A DNA stretch of 8,320 nucleotides. Source: Candidatus Altarchaeum sp. CG2_30_32_3053 (GTDB lineage: Archaea; Altiarchaeota; Altiarchaeia; Altiarchaeales; Altiarchaeaceae). The DNA lies in contig MNZY01000191.1 of assembly GCA_001873845.1 (NCBI GenBank), positions 1 through 8,320 of the forward strand, read 5' to 3'. Every line of letters begins with the position of its first letter. Positions within the stretch are counted from its first letter, which is position 1. Positions 1 through 6,496 of the stretch are shown in pieces. The position numbers and the translations under genes are program-made. The notes under the pieces were generated by a model. That model was not told where the DNA came from and made no database searches. It was given only the letters and a program-made list of their open reading frames with translations.

Positions 1-13
1 AGTAGATTTTATT

Positions 14-175
14 TAATTAAAATTTAATATTTATTTATAGTGAAAATTTCAACTTTTGATTATTTATTTTGAACATCAATATTACATATTATGATTTAAA
101 GAATAAATATATGGATAAAAACAATATTATCAAAAGATGTCAAAATGGCTATAATTAAAATTTAATATTTATTTA
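14..175. repeat. 24-bp exact direct repeat (14-37 and 152-175)
   Basis: The same 24 bases occur at 14-37 and 152-175, 138 bases apart start to start. Each copy begins TAATTAAAATTTAATA. The repeat is made only of A and T in very AT-rich DNA, so some chance similarity is expected. A 24-base exact match is nevertheless long enough to record as a possible local duplication or a duplicated regulatory block. Confidence 0.5.
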
Positions 176-236
176 ATTACAAAAAATTACAAAAATTATA
201 ATATTTATTCATAATATTTAATTAATTTATTTTATT

Positions 237-271
237 TAATTTATAATTAATTTATAATATTTAATTTATAA
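237..271 (+). repeat. Three copies of the decamer TAATTTATAA in front of the first gene
   Basis: The decamer TAATTTATAA occurs at 237-246, 248-257 and 262-271, with starts 11 and 14 bases apart. Each copy contains a TATA-box-like core (TTTATAA). The copy nearest the gene is centred about 26 bases before the ATG at 292. The array could be several alternative TBP sites or simply low-complexity expansion. Confidence 0.5.
262..271 (+). promoter_or_regulatory. Probable archaeal TATA box of the propeller-protein gene
   Basis: TAATTTATAA is centred about 26 bases upstream of the ATG at 292. This is the spacing expected if transcription starts at or next to the start codon. No Shine-Dalgarno sequence precedes the ATG; the leader is only A-rich. 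Both facts fit a leaderless transcript. The AT-richness of the whole region limits certainty about which copy of the decamer is used. Confidence 0.4.
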
Positions 272-291
272 CAATTTAAAATAAAATAAAA

Positions 292-2298
292 ATGGCCTCA
301 GGTAAAAATTTATCAGGTATTTTGGGCGTTGTAGTAGCAATCGTAGTGTCAGGTTTTGTAATTGGTTTGATGTTTTCAACAAATGTTTTTAGTGAAAATA
401 CTTTAAATGAGTGGAAAACTGATACATTCTGTAGTTATAATGCAAAAAGCAACACGACACCGGAATATTCAAACTGTATAAAACTAAGCAATGTGATTAT
501 GGTTTATTCATCTAAAAATTTTGTGTTTGTTTCTACAAAAGACGCAGAATTCGGAAGTGTCAGTTTATATGTCATTGACATGCAGGATAAAAATCTGATA
601 GACAACAAATTTATTTATGATAAGGAAGTCACCCCGATAGTTAAATATAAAAATATTATTTCTTTATCAGGAAATCCAACTGCAATGTGTGCAGACGGAA
701 ATTTATTTGCTTACGGAACAAGCAATTATGATTTTGCATTATTTGACGGTTCTACCAGAGTTATGGCGAAAAATTTAGGCAGAAAGATTGCATCCTGCGA
801 TATTAACAAGGGAAATGCAGCAGCATGTGTGGGAAATAGTGTTTATGTTATGGATGCGCTGGGGGATGTCAGATGGAATAAAGAAGTAAAAGGATGCAGG
901 AATGTAAAAATTTTAAATAACAATGTCTTTGTGGTAGCTGACGATGGATTTTTTGTATTTTCAGCGGAAGGTGCAGAAATTTTTTCAAAGGATATAAAAA
1001 TTAAAGATATGTCCGGAACCGATAAAGTGGCGGTAGCAAGTTCAAACGGAATTTATACTTATGACGAAAATTCAAAGAATTTAAATAAAATAATAACGGA
1101 TGAAGCGATTGCCGGAATTGCTGGACTGAATAAGGCAATTGCTTATGTAACACAAATAACATTCAGAGTAGTGGGCTATAATAAATCAGTTGTTTATGAA
1201 TACATTATGAAACCCGACGAATACATTCTTTCCATGAGCGGAAATAAAAATCATGTTGCTGTTTTAACCAGTGTTACGGATCCCGATATGATTATTGCAG
1301 AGGTGACTGACGGAGGTCTGTCATCAGTAAAGAAACTTACACCGGACGATGTAAATAATAAGGCGAAATTTTACAATGTAAAAGATGGAATGCTGATTGT
1401 TGCATTTCCGGATAATATTATTGAGTTTAAAAATTTTGCCGGAATTTCAGCAAGCGAATTAATTGCAAAAGGAGAAAAAATATTAAGCGATATTACAGGT
1501 ATTGGTGCAACATATGAGGATATAATTCAAATAGATAATTTATTGAAGGAAATGAAAAAGGAATTAAATGAAGGCAATTATGAAAAGGTATCTGAAATAG
1601 CAAAGAATTTGAAAACAAAAGAAACAGCGATTGGAAATTCATATATATTGGAAGAAAAAAAACAGACGGATAATTTACTGGAAATGGCAAGTGAGAAAGG
1701 TATGATGCTTACAACAGGAACAAAATTGAGATACGATAATGCAATGGAAAAAATGCATGCGGGCAATTATAAAGGTGCTATCAGTGACTTTAAAGGTGTC
1801 AGAACAGAAACCGAGCAGTTTGTCAGGGATAAGATCCAGGTTGTATTGGAGGATGCTGAAAAGAGAAAGGCAGCACTGGAAAAATTTGCAGTGTCAACAG
1901 CAAACATTGCCAAACTTGCCAAAGAAATAAATTCGGAAAAAGATTATGTTGACGCATTTACACTTTTAGATGATGTTAAAGAACTTGAAGGCCTGACAAA
2001 AGAAAGAATAAAAGAACTATTTGATGATGCAGAAAAGGCAAAGGAAGAAGCAATTAAGCCATGGTTGATGTTTGGGGCTGATGTTAGAGAGATAAAAGAC
2101 AAAATTCAGGAAGCACAGATAGCAGAATGTGAAAAGGACTACGAAAAGACAGTAAAAACATTATCCGCGGCAACAAAGGAAGCAAAAGACTATGATGTAA
2201 TTTCAAAAGCACAGGATGTCTGTGTTATTGCAATTGTTGTGGGAATAATTGTATTGATCGTTTTATTCATAAGAAGGCCAAAGATAAAGGAGGAATAA
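292..2298 (+). CDS. Membrane-anchored surface protein: beta-propeller-like domain plus helical repeats
   Basis: I do not recognise a named family. The 668-residue product has an N-terminal hydrophobic segment (about residues 9-30) and a second one near the C-terminus (about 642-660) followed by a basic tail (RRPKIKEE). The bulk is therefore predicted to be outside the cell and anchored at both ends. Residues about 45-390 are beta-rich with repeated short blades such as NVFVVADDGFFVFSAEG and NGIYTYDEN, like WD40/PQQ-type propellers. Residues about 395-635 are helical and contain four similar hairpins, each marked by GNY or KDY (428, 491, 550, 615), spaced about 60-65 residues. Cys47, 62, 133, 169, 179 and 202 lie in the propeller and could form disulfides. 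Sequons at Asn54 and Asn297 suggest glycosylation. The 292 ATG is chosen because it begins just before the first membrane segment and follows a TATA-like box. A role in envelope sensing or assembly with the next two proteins is inference. Confidence 0.8.
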   Translation: MASGKNLSGILGVVVAIVVSGFVIGLMFSTNVFSENTLNEWKTDTFCSYNAKSNTTPEYSNCIKLSNVIMVYSSKNFVFVSTKDAEFGSVSLYVIDMQDKNLIDNKFIYDKEVTPIVKYKNIISLSGNPTAMCADGNLFAYGTSNYDFALFDGSTRVMAKNLGRKIASCDINKGNAAACVGNSVYVMDALGDVRWNKEVKGCRNVKILNNNVFVVADDGFFVFSAEGAEIFSKDIKIKDMSGTDKVAVASSNGIYTYDENSKNLNKIITDEAIAGIAGLNKAIAYVTQITFRVVGYNKSVVYEYIMKPDEYILSMSGNKNHVAVLTSVTDPDMIIAEVTDGGLSSVKKLTPDDVNNKAKFYNVKDGMLIVAFPDNIIEFKNFAGISASELIAKGEKILSDITGIGATYEDIIQIDNLLKEMKKELNEGNYEKVSEIAKNLKTKETAIGNSYILEEKKQTDNLLEMASEKGMMLTTGTKLRYDNAMEKMHAGNYKGAISDFKGVRTETEQFVRDKIQVVLEDAEKRKAALEKFAVSTANIAKLAKEINSEKDYVDAFTLLDDVKELEGLTKERIKELFDDAEKAKEEAIKPWLMFGADVREIKDKIQEAQIAECEKDYEKTVKTLSAATKEAKDYDVISKAQDVCVIAIVVGIIVLIVLFIRRPKIKEE

Positions 2299-2314
2299 AT
2301 AATCAGAATTATTT
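2297..2314 (+). terminator. Weak A/T-only hairpin after the propeller gene
   Basis: A 7-bp inverted repeat (2297-2303 with 2308-2314, loop CAGA) overlaps the stop codon and is followed by T-rich sequence. All stem pairs are A-T, so it is weak. Archaeal termination often needs only T-runs. It may mark a transcript end, but chance in AT-rich DNA is a real alternative. Confidence 0.22.
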
Positions 2315-2377
2315 TAATTTAGATATTTAATTCAAATTTAAAAAAGAAAAAAATAAAAAAAATAAAAATCCGAAAAG

Positions 2378-3766
2378 ATGAATACGAAAGTTCTTTTATA
2401 CGGGCTGATAGTAATACTGGCACTTTCTCTGATTTTTGGGTATTTTGTACTGGTTCAAACAGCATGGAGTTTGGAAGGAAAGGTTATTGATTATAATGGA
2501 AAACCGGTTCCACACGCCACAGTAACATTCACGAATTATGAAGAGGCATTTAAACTAACTACTGATGAAGAAGGACATTATGTTATTCTCAACAACATGC
2601 TTAAGACAATGGAAGAAGGAAAGTATCATGTGATAGCAACAAAAAGTATTAATAAAATGGACTTTGTAGGATATGAAGGTGATTATGATGTTGAGAAAAA
2701 AAATGCAAAATTTGACATATATTTTAAAAACAAAAATGCTCTAGGTGTCCATCAGCACATATTAGATATAATGGAGAGAAAATTTGGTGACTTGCGTCCA
2801 ACTTCTTCTCCAAGCGAGCCAGAGTCAGCAAAAATGAAATACGAGTCAAAAAGCGAGGCGGCAAAAGATACCGTTGATTTGAATGACTTGGGGGATTATT
2901 ATGTTGAATTAAGTGAAGATAAAAGTAATGGAAATGTGGTTCATATTAATTTAAAATACGGCGGCAAAATTGTGGAAGAAGGATATATAATTTTAGACTG
3001 TGGTTTATTTATGGGGTGGACACGACCGGAAGGGTATCACGAAGAATTATGGAACAGTATAGGACTGGATGAAGTTAAAAATACCTTAACAAAAGATGAC
3101 GGAGTTATTAAGATATGGACAAAATATACATGGCTGGAATCAGGAGACAGATTCAGTGATGTTATAATTTCTCCTTTAAATGTATTTAATCAGAGAACAG
3201 GAAAGAATAAAGCGTTTTTCTCATTTATAGATGGCCTGGGATATAAATTTACAGAAGCACGACCAAAACCAAGCGGTGATGAAGAAGGTGGAGGTGGTGG
3301 GGCATCAGGGGGACCAGGACTTCCGGAATGTGTAGAGGCAGATTTAAGCGGACTGGAAGAATATACTATTTATGTAGAAAGAAAAGGAATAAATAAGGTC
3401 TGTATAAATTTAATGAAAGGTAATGAACTTATGGAAAAGGCGATGTGTATCAATGATACAAACTTTTGGAAGAATGAAGGAGAAAGTATTAACGATCTCT
3501 ACAGACCATGGGGAATGTTTACCGACTTAAAAAATACGATTGGAATTGTTGGGGTTGGAAAACTTATTGATAAGAACACTATTGAATTAAGTAAAGATGA
3601 TGGAATAATATATATACGAAATGGTGAAGGTTGTAAAGATTGTTCGGATCCAACTATTTCTTCTAAAAGTGCGTTTGACAGGAACTTTGTGATTGTCTTA
3701 CGGGAGCATAAGGACGACAAAGAGATACTTTGGTACAAAGAGAAGTGGATGCTGGAATCGAGATAA
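2378..3766 (+). CDS. N-anchored surface protein with carboxypeptidase-regulatory-like domain and a duplicated unknown domain
   Basis: Function not recognised. The 462-residue product starts with one hydrophobic anchor (about residues 5-27), and the remainder should be extracytoplasmic. Residues about 30-118 look like a carboxypeptidase-regulatory-like / transthyretin-like beta-sandwich, with the typical pattern GKVIDYNGKPVPHATVTF, then TTDEEGHYVI, then GKYHVIATK. Such modules are common in archaeal and bacterial surface proteins. After a linker come two copies of one unknown domain, about 165-293 and 319-455, separated by a flexible Gly-rich stretch (301-314). Matching landmarks are LWNSIG/LKNTIG, LTKDDGVIKI/LSKDDGIIYI and SDVIISPL/SDPTISSK. 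The second copy has a CxxC (Cys419, Cys422) that the first lacks. There is no C-terminal anchor. The gene lies 79 bases after the propeller gene, behind an A-rich spacer with no Shine-Dalgarno sequence. The 2378 ATG directly precedes the anchor and is the natural start. Confidence 0.8.
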   Translation: MNTKVLLYGLIVILALSLIFGYFVLVQTAWSLEGKVIDYNGKPVPHATVTFTNYEEAFKLTTDEEGHYVILNNMLKTMEEGKYHVIATKSINKMDFVGYEGDYDVEKKNAKFDIYFKNKNALGVHQHILDIMERKFGDLRPTSSPSEPESAKMKYESKSEAAKDTVDLNDLGDYYVELSEDKSNGNVVHINLKYGGKIVEEGYIILDCGLFMGWTRPEGYHEELWNSIGLDEVKNTLTKDDGVIKIWTKYTWLESGDRFSDVIISPLNVFNQRTGKNKAFFSFIDGLGYKFTEARPKPSGDEEGGGGGASGGPGLPECVEADLSGLEEYTIYVERKGINKVCINLMKGNELMEKAMCINDTNFWKNEGESINDLYRPWGMFTDLKNTIGIVGVGKLIDKNTIELSKDDGIIYIRNGEGCKDCSDPTISSKSAFDRNFVIVLREHKDDKEILWYKEKWMLESR

Positions 3767-3783
3767 ATTTAAAAATTTCAATG

Positions 3784-3793
3784 TATTATAAAT
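3784..3793 (+). promoter_or_regulatory. Possible TATA box before the sequon-rich surface gene
   Basis: TATTATAAAT is centred about 24 bases before the ATG at 3812, the distance expected for a leaderless archaeal transcript. No Shine-Dalgarno sequence precedes the ATG. The 45-base gap between genes is AT-rich, so chance is possible and cotranscription with the upstream gene cannot be excluded. Confidence 0.35.
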
Positions 3794-3811
3794 TTTAACA
3801 AGATAAACAAA

Positions 3812-5401
3812 ATGGAAAAAAAAGCAAAAAATACATTAATATTTGCAGGAATAACTTTGATGTTTATTTTTGGCATAACTGGTTTAGTATATGCAGATGA
3901 AGGAAAATGTCCAAAGTTATCAAATTATGTTGAACACACTTATTTTATTCACGATGAGATGGAGAATAATTTTGTGGAATTTGACATTTCAGTAGATAAA
4001 CAATCAGGATATTTGTTTTGCTGGGATGATGTTTCTGAAAACAATACGGAGTTCATGAAATTTTTAAAGGATAAATTCGATATAGTTTTGGTGGCAGAAA
4101 ATGGAACCATCAATAAAAAAGGTGATGAAATAAATTTTACTTTTAATGTGAAAAACAATGCTACTATTAAACGATTTCCTATGACAACTGTGAGATACGA
4201 ATTTGAAAGTGTGAAAAACAATAATGTTGCTACTGTTACTATGGCCTTTAAACTTAATAAAACAAAAAAGGAGGTAACTTTAGAAGAAATTACTAATGGA
4301 ATTAATATATTTAAACACATTATAGAGAAGGACAAAAATAAAAACATTTTAACAGAACACGTTTTTAGAGAGAATATCCGAGAGAAATACCTTTTAAAAG
4401 AGGAGAACGGCAAGAGAGTATATTTAGCAGACATATTGGTTCCCATATATGTTTATATTGATAAGCCGTTTGTTCAGCAGATGTTTGTAATAAATCTCAC
4501 ACAAAAAGACAATGACGGCGGATATTCTGACCATGTCCGGTTAAATTTAAGAGATACAATCGTTTCAGAAATTTATCTCAATCGTCCGGGAATACATACA
4601 TTGCTGATTACAACAGATGCACACTATTACAGCGAAGATATATCAAATTTGTGTGATTCCCCTTATCCCTGTAACGCATTGCCTCATCCGTGCAGTAAGA
4701 GTGACAGGATATTAAAACACATAAAGGTTATTTCAAAAGACAAACATTATGGAATTATTTATAAACTCATTGGATTAAAGAATATAAATGAGGACATTTC
4801 TTATCTTGAAAAGCCAATAACAACAGGAAATTTTACGGAAGAATATAACTGGAAGTTGTTTTTACTTTCAAACAGTTCCGCACTTAAACTTAATGATGAG
4901 CATACAAAAGAAGTAACAGAAAATGCAACAGAAACAACAAAGAAATTTACCAGCGCGGTTGTTGTAGAAGGAACTGTTTATGATAAAGATGCAAATCCGG
5001 TAAAAGGCGCTGAAGTGGGAGTTTATATCGTTGGAATTGAACCATATGTTATACATATTATGACAATAACAGACGAAGAAGGTAAATTTAAAATTTATCA
5101 CGAACCAGCAGGACAATATATTTACCGGCTGCCTAAAATAGAAGCATTTAATCCCAATGATAAATTTGATGATGAATTGTATTACGGGGTTGTTTATTCA
5201 GGATTATCAGATAGTGTTGATATGAATGTACTTCCAAAGAGCCCTCCTGAGGAAAAAGAGCCATCATTTCCCATTGTTGAAACATTAATTATCGGAGTGT
5301 TGATAGGAGCATTTTTAACGCTTTTTGGAACAGGGTATCTTACTAAAATAATAGATGCATTTAAAGGAAGGAAAAAAGAAGAGTATAAAGGTGCACATTA
5401 A
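3812..5401 (+). CDS. Secreted, C-terminally membrane-anchored surface protein rich in N-glycosylation sites
   Basis: Family not recognised. The 529-residue product has an N-terminal signal peptide (basic MEKKAK, hydrophobic core about 8-26, likely cleavage near Ala28) and a C-terminal membrane helix (about 487-510) followed by a basic cytoplasmic tail. It is therefore an outward-facing, type I-like protein. Eight N-X-S/T sequons (Asn77, 97, 108, 116, 228, 340, 354, 371) suggest heavy N-glycosylation, as in archaeal S-layer-type proteins. Residues about 35-330 are an unknown, mostly beta-like ectodomain with a Cys/Pro-rich loop (Cys281, 287, 294). Residues about 383-442 form a carboxypeptidase-regulatory-like module (VEGTVYDKDANPVKGAEVGV, then TDEEGKFKIY). 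A Pro/Glu-rich spacer (477-485) leads to the anchor. It shares this module type with the preceding gene, which suggests a common envelope structure. It could be an S-layer accessory or adhesin; no ligand can be deduced. Confidence 0.8.
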   Translation: MEKKAKNTLIFAGITLMFIFGITGLVYADEGKCPKLSNYVEHTYFIHDEMENNFVEFDISVDKQSGYLFCWDDVSENNTEFMKFLKDKFDIVLVAENGTINKKGDEINFTFNVKNNATIKRFPMTTVRYEFESVKNNNVATVTMAFKLNKTKKEVTLEEITNGINIFKHIIEKDKNKNILTEHVFRENIREKYLLKEENGKRVYLADILVPIYVYIDKPFVQQMFVINLTQKDNDGGYSDHVRLNLRDTIVSEIYLNRPGIHTLLITTDAHYYSEDISNLCDSPYPCNALPHPCSKSDRILKHIKVISKDKHYGIIYKLIGLKNINEDISYLEKPITTGNFTEEYNWKLFLLSNSSALKLNDEHTKEVTENATETTKKFTSAVVVEGTVYDKDANPVKGAEVGVYIVGIEPYVIHIMTITDEEGKFKIYHEPAGQYIYRLPKIEAFNPNDKFDDELYYGVVYSGLSDSVDMNVLPKSPPEEKEPSFPIVETLIIGVLIGAFLTLFGTGYLTKIIDAFKGRKKEEYKGAH

Positions 5402-5433
5402 TTACACATTGATATGTATTTTTAGTATATTTC

Positions 5434-5442
5434 TAAAAATTT
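5434..5442 (+). promoter_or_regulatory. Possible TATA-like element before the PLD-like gene
   Basis: TAAAAATTT is centred about 26 bases upstream of the ATG at 5464, and the ATG has no Shine-Dalgarno sequence. The element is weak and lies in AT-rich sequence. The word AAAAATTTCAA overlapping it also occurs upstream of the gene at 3812 (3771-3781). Confidence 0.25.
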
Positions 5443-5463
5443 CAAAAATTAAAATTTAACAAA

Positions 5464-5955
5464 ATGAAGGTAGTTACTTTTATAAACGATTTTTTCGGGT
5501 TTCCTTATATGGATGAATGTAACAACAGTGAAGAGTTTAGTACCAAAATTCCCAAGTTGCTCAATAAGGCAAAAAAGGAAATACTAATTACCAGTATGCT
5601 TTCAAGGGACTTTTATGAAAAAAATGAAATAAAAGAAGCAATATCAAATGCAATAAAAAGAGAAGCAAGTATTAAAATAATTTTAGACCATAAAGCTAAT
5701 AATGATAATCTTCCTTCTTGGTTAATTGACGAAGCAAAAAGTGGTAAAATAAAGATAAAAAAGAGCAAGAATAACATTCCTCACAGTATAGTTGTTGATA
5801 AAGAAAATGTAAGAGTTGAAAAGGAACACGAAGCAGAAAAGTGGGAAAACGCAACAAATATAATCGCTTATAATAATGCTGTTGAAGGATTGAAGTGGAG
5901 GTGTTATTTTTATGGTTTATGGGAAAGCGATGAAGTTGAAGAGTATTCTCCTTAA
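5464..5955 (+). CDS. Small cytosolic protein with a degenerate phospholipase-D-like fold
   Basis: The 163-residue protein has no signal or membrane segment. Its layout resembles a single phospholipase-D-like half-domain. A helix and strand (KLLNKAKKEILITSM, 31-45) are followed by a second helix and strand ending IKIILDH (70-76). Then comes IPHSIVVDKENVRVEKE (105-121), where active PLD enzymes carry H-x-K-x4-D. Here the His (107) and an Asp (112) remain, but the Lys is missing and the spacing is two residues short, so nuclease or lipase activity is unlikely. The C-terminal pattern (hydrophobic helix, then YFYGLW) resembles the PLD-like sensor domain of TrmB-type regulators and the MIT_C-type domain, but there is no DNA-binding helix-turn-helix. 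A ligand-sensing or adaptor role is inference. It overlaps the next gene by 44 bases, implying that the two products are made together. Confidence 0.75.
   Translation: MKVVTFINDFFGFPYMDECNNSEEFSTKIPKLLNKAKKEILITSMLSRDFYEKNEIKEAISNAIKREASIKIILDHKANNDNLPSWLIDEAKSGKIKIKKSKNNIPHSIVVDKENVRVEKEHEAEKWENATNIIAYNNAVEGLKWRCYFYGLWESDEVEEYSP
5897..5903 (+). promoter_or_regulatory. Strong Shine-Dalgarno GGAGGTG inside the PLD-like gene, setting the next start
   Basis: GGAGGTG lies eight bases before the ATG at 5912. It is an excellent match to the anti-Shine-Dalgarno end of archaeal 16S rRNA at ideal spacing. It favours the overlapping start at 5912 over the ATG at 5957, which has no such element. It is the only convincing Shine-Dalgarno site before a gene in this window, which fits an internal operon gene. 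Confidence 0.7.
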
Positions 5956-6379
5956 AATGCAAGAGAATTTTGCAGGGTCTATTTTAATTTTTGCCTGGGT
6001 TAGTTTTGCTATTATCTCTACATTAGTTAATTTTTCACATGAAAGATACAAAAAAGCTACCGAAGATCTTAAAAAAAATTATGAACATTTACCATCTTTA
6101 GACAAAGAGGAATATCAGATTCTGAAGTTAACTGCCCTACAAGCATACATAATAAGATATTGGATGCATCTTTTTTCTGTTTCTATTCTTTACTTATCCG
6201 GTGCATTTAGTATTAGTTTATATATCTTACTCCCTTCACTTGGCTGGGATATACCCTTAATATATCAATTTTCATGCATAGTTATTACTTTTTCAACATT
6301 ATTTTTCCTCATAATTTTTTTATTTGTATTGTGGAAAGTCTTTACTAAAATCATCATGGCCAGAAAAATTACTGCATAG
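5912..6379 (+). CDS. Three-helix membrane protein translationally coupled to the PLD-like protein
   Basis: Family not recognised. The 155-residue product has a short basic N-terminus (Lys5, 8, 10, 15). A first membrane helix spans about 20-41, and a charged segment about 43-75 is probably outside if the N-terminus is cytosolic. Two further helices lie at about 86-108 and 117-142, followed by a basic tail (WKVFTK, ARK). The start at 5912 is chosen for the GGAGGTG eight bases upstream. An ATG at 5957, one base after the upstream stop, is an alternative that would remove 15 residues but keep all three helices. The 44-base overlap with the PLD-like gene points to coupled translation and a possible membrane complex of the two. 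The gene ends 52 bases before the nre gene, which appears to have its own promoter. No catalytic motif is visible. Confidence 0.72.
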   Translation: MVYGKAMKLKSILLKMQENFAGSILIFAWVSFAIISTLVNFSHERYKKATEDLKKNYEHLPSLDKEEYQILKLTALQAYIIRYWMHLFSVSILYLSGAFSISLYILLPSLGWDIPLIYQFSCIVITFSTLFFLIIFLFVLWKVFTKIIMARKITA

Positions 6380-6402
6380 ACAGACGCAATCAAATAGTAA
6401 CA

Positions 6403-6412
6403 CTTATATTTT
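6403..6412 (+). promoter_or_regulatory. Probable TATA box of the nre gene
   Basis: CTTATATTTT is centred about 25 bases before the ATG at 6432 and stands out from a less AT-biased flank (AGACGCAATC upstream, GAGCGAAGTG downstream). The spacing places the transcription start at or beside the ATG. There is no Shine-Dalgarno sequence, so the message is probably leaderless. This is the most convincing promoter in the window. Confidence 0.5.
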
Positions 6413-6431
6413 TAATGAGCGAAGTGAATAA

Positions 6432-6496
6432 ATGAAGTTCAACAGGTCTAAAAATCTAATGAAATCAAACAGGTCTAAAAATCTAATGAAATCAAA
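6432..6496 (+). repeat. 27-bp in-frame tandem duplication containing the nre start codon
   Basis: The unit 6432-6458 is repeated at 6459-6485 with 24 of 27 bases identical. A third partial copy (11 bases) runs from 6486 to 6496. Each copy begins with ATG in the same frame, giving Met1, Met10 and Met19 of the product and the repeated peptide NRSKNLMK. Any of the three could act as the start codon. Confidence 0.85.

Larger units (their letters stand above)
1..291. other. Gene-free, extremely AT-rich leader region upstream of the first surface gene
   Basis: No credible coding region is visible on either strand. The stretch consists of A/T runs and short repeated words. From 149 to 293 the plus strand contains no G at all and only five C residues. 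It most likely holds the promoter of the gene starting at 292. The end of any upstream gene lies outside the window. No tRNA-like or stable RNA structure was seen. Confidence 0.7.

Noticed and set aside
111..158. Possible 15-codon microORF (MDKNNIIKRCQNGYN)
   Set aside because: It is too short to support, has no Shine-Dalgarno site or clear promoter, and sits in AT-rich sequence where such frames arise by chance.
2288..2294. AGGAGG word resembling a Shine-Dalgarno site at the end of the propeller gene
   Set aside because: It encodes the terminal KEE residues and lies about 85 bases from the next ATG, with no start codon at proper spacing.
3949..4446. 165-codon open frame on the minus strand
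   Set aside because: It lies wholly inside the signal-peptide surface gene, and its product is a low-complexity Ser/Phe/Leu-rich sequence without domain features; it is the antisense shadow of AT-rich coding DNA.
5696..5962. 88-codon open frame on the minus strand over the PLD-like gene
   Set aside because: It is antisense to a coherent gene, has an odd composition rich in His, Tyr and Leu, and has no start signal.
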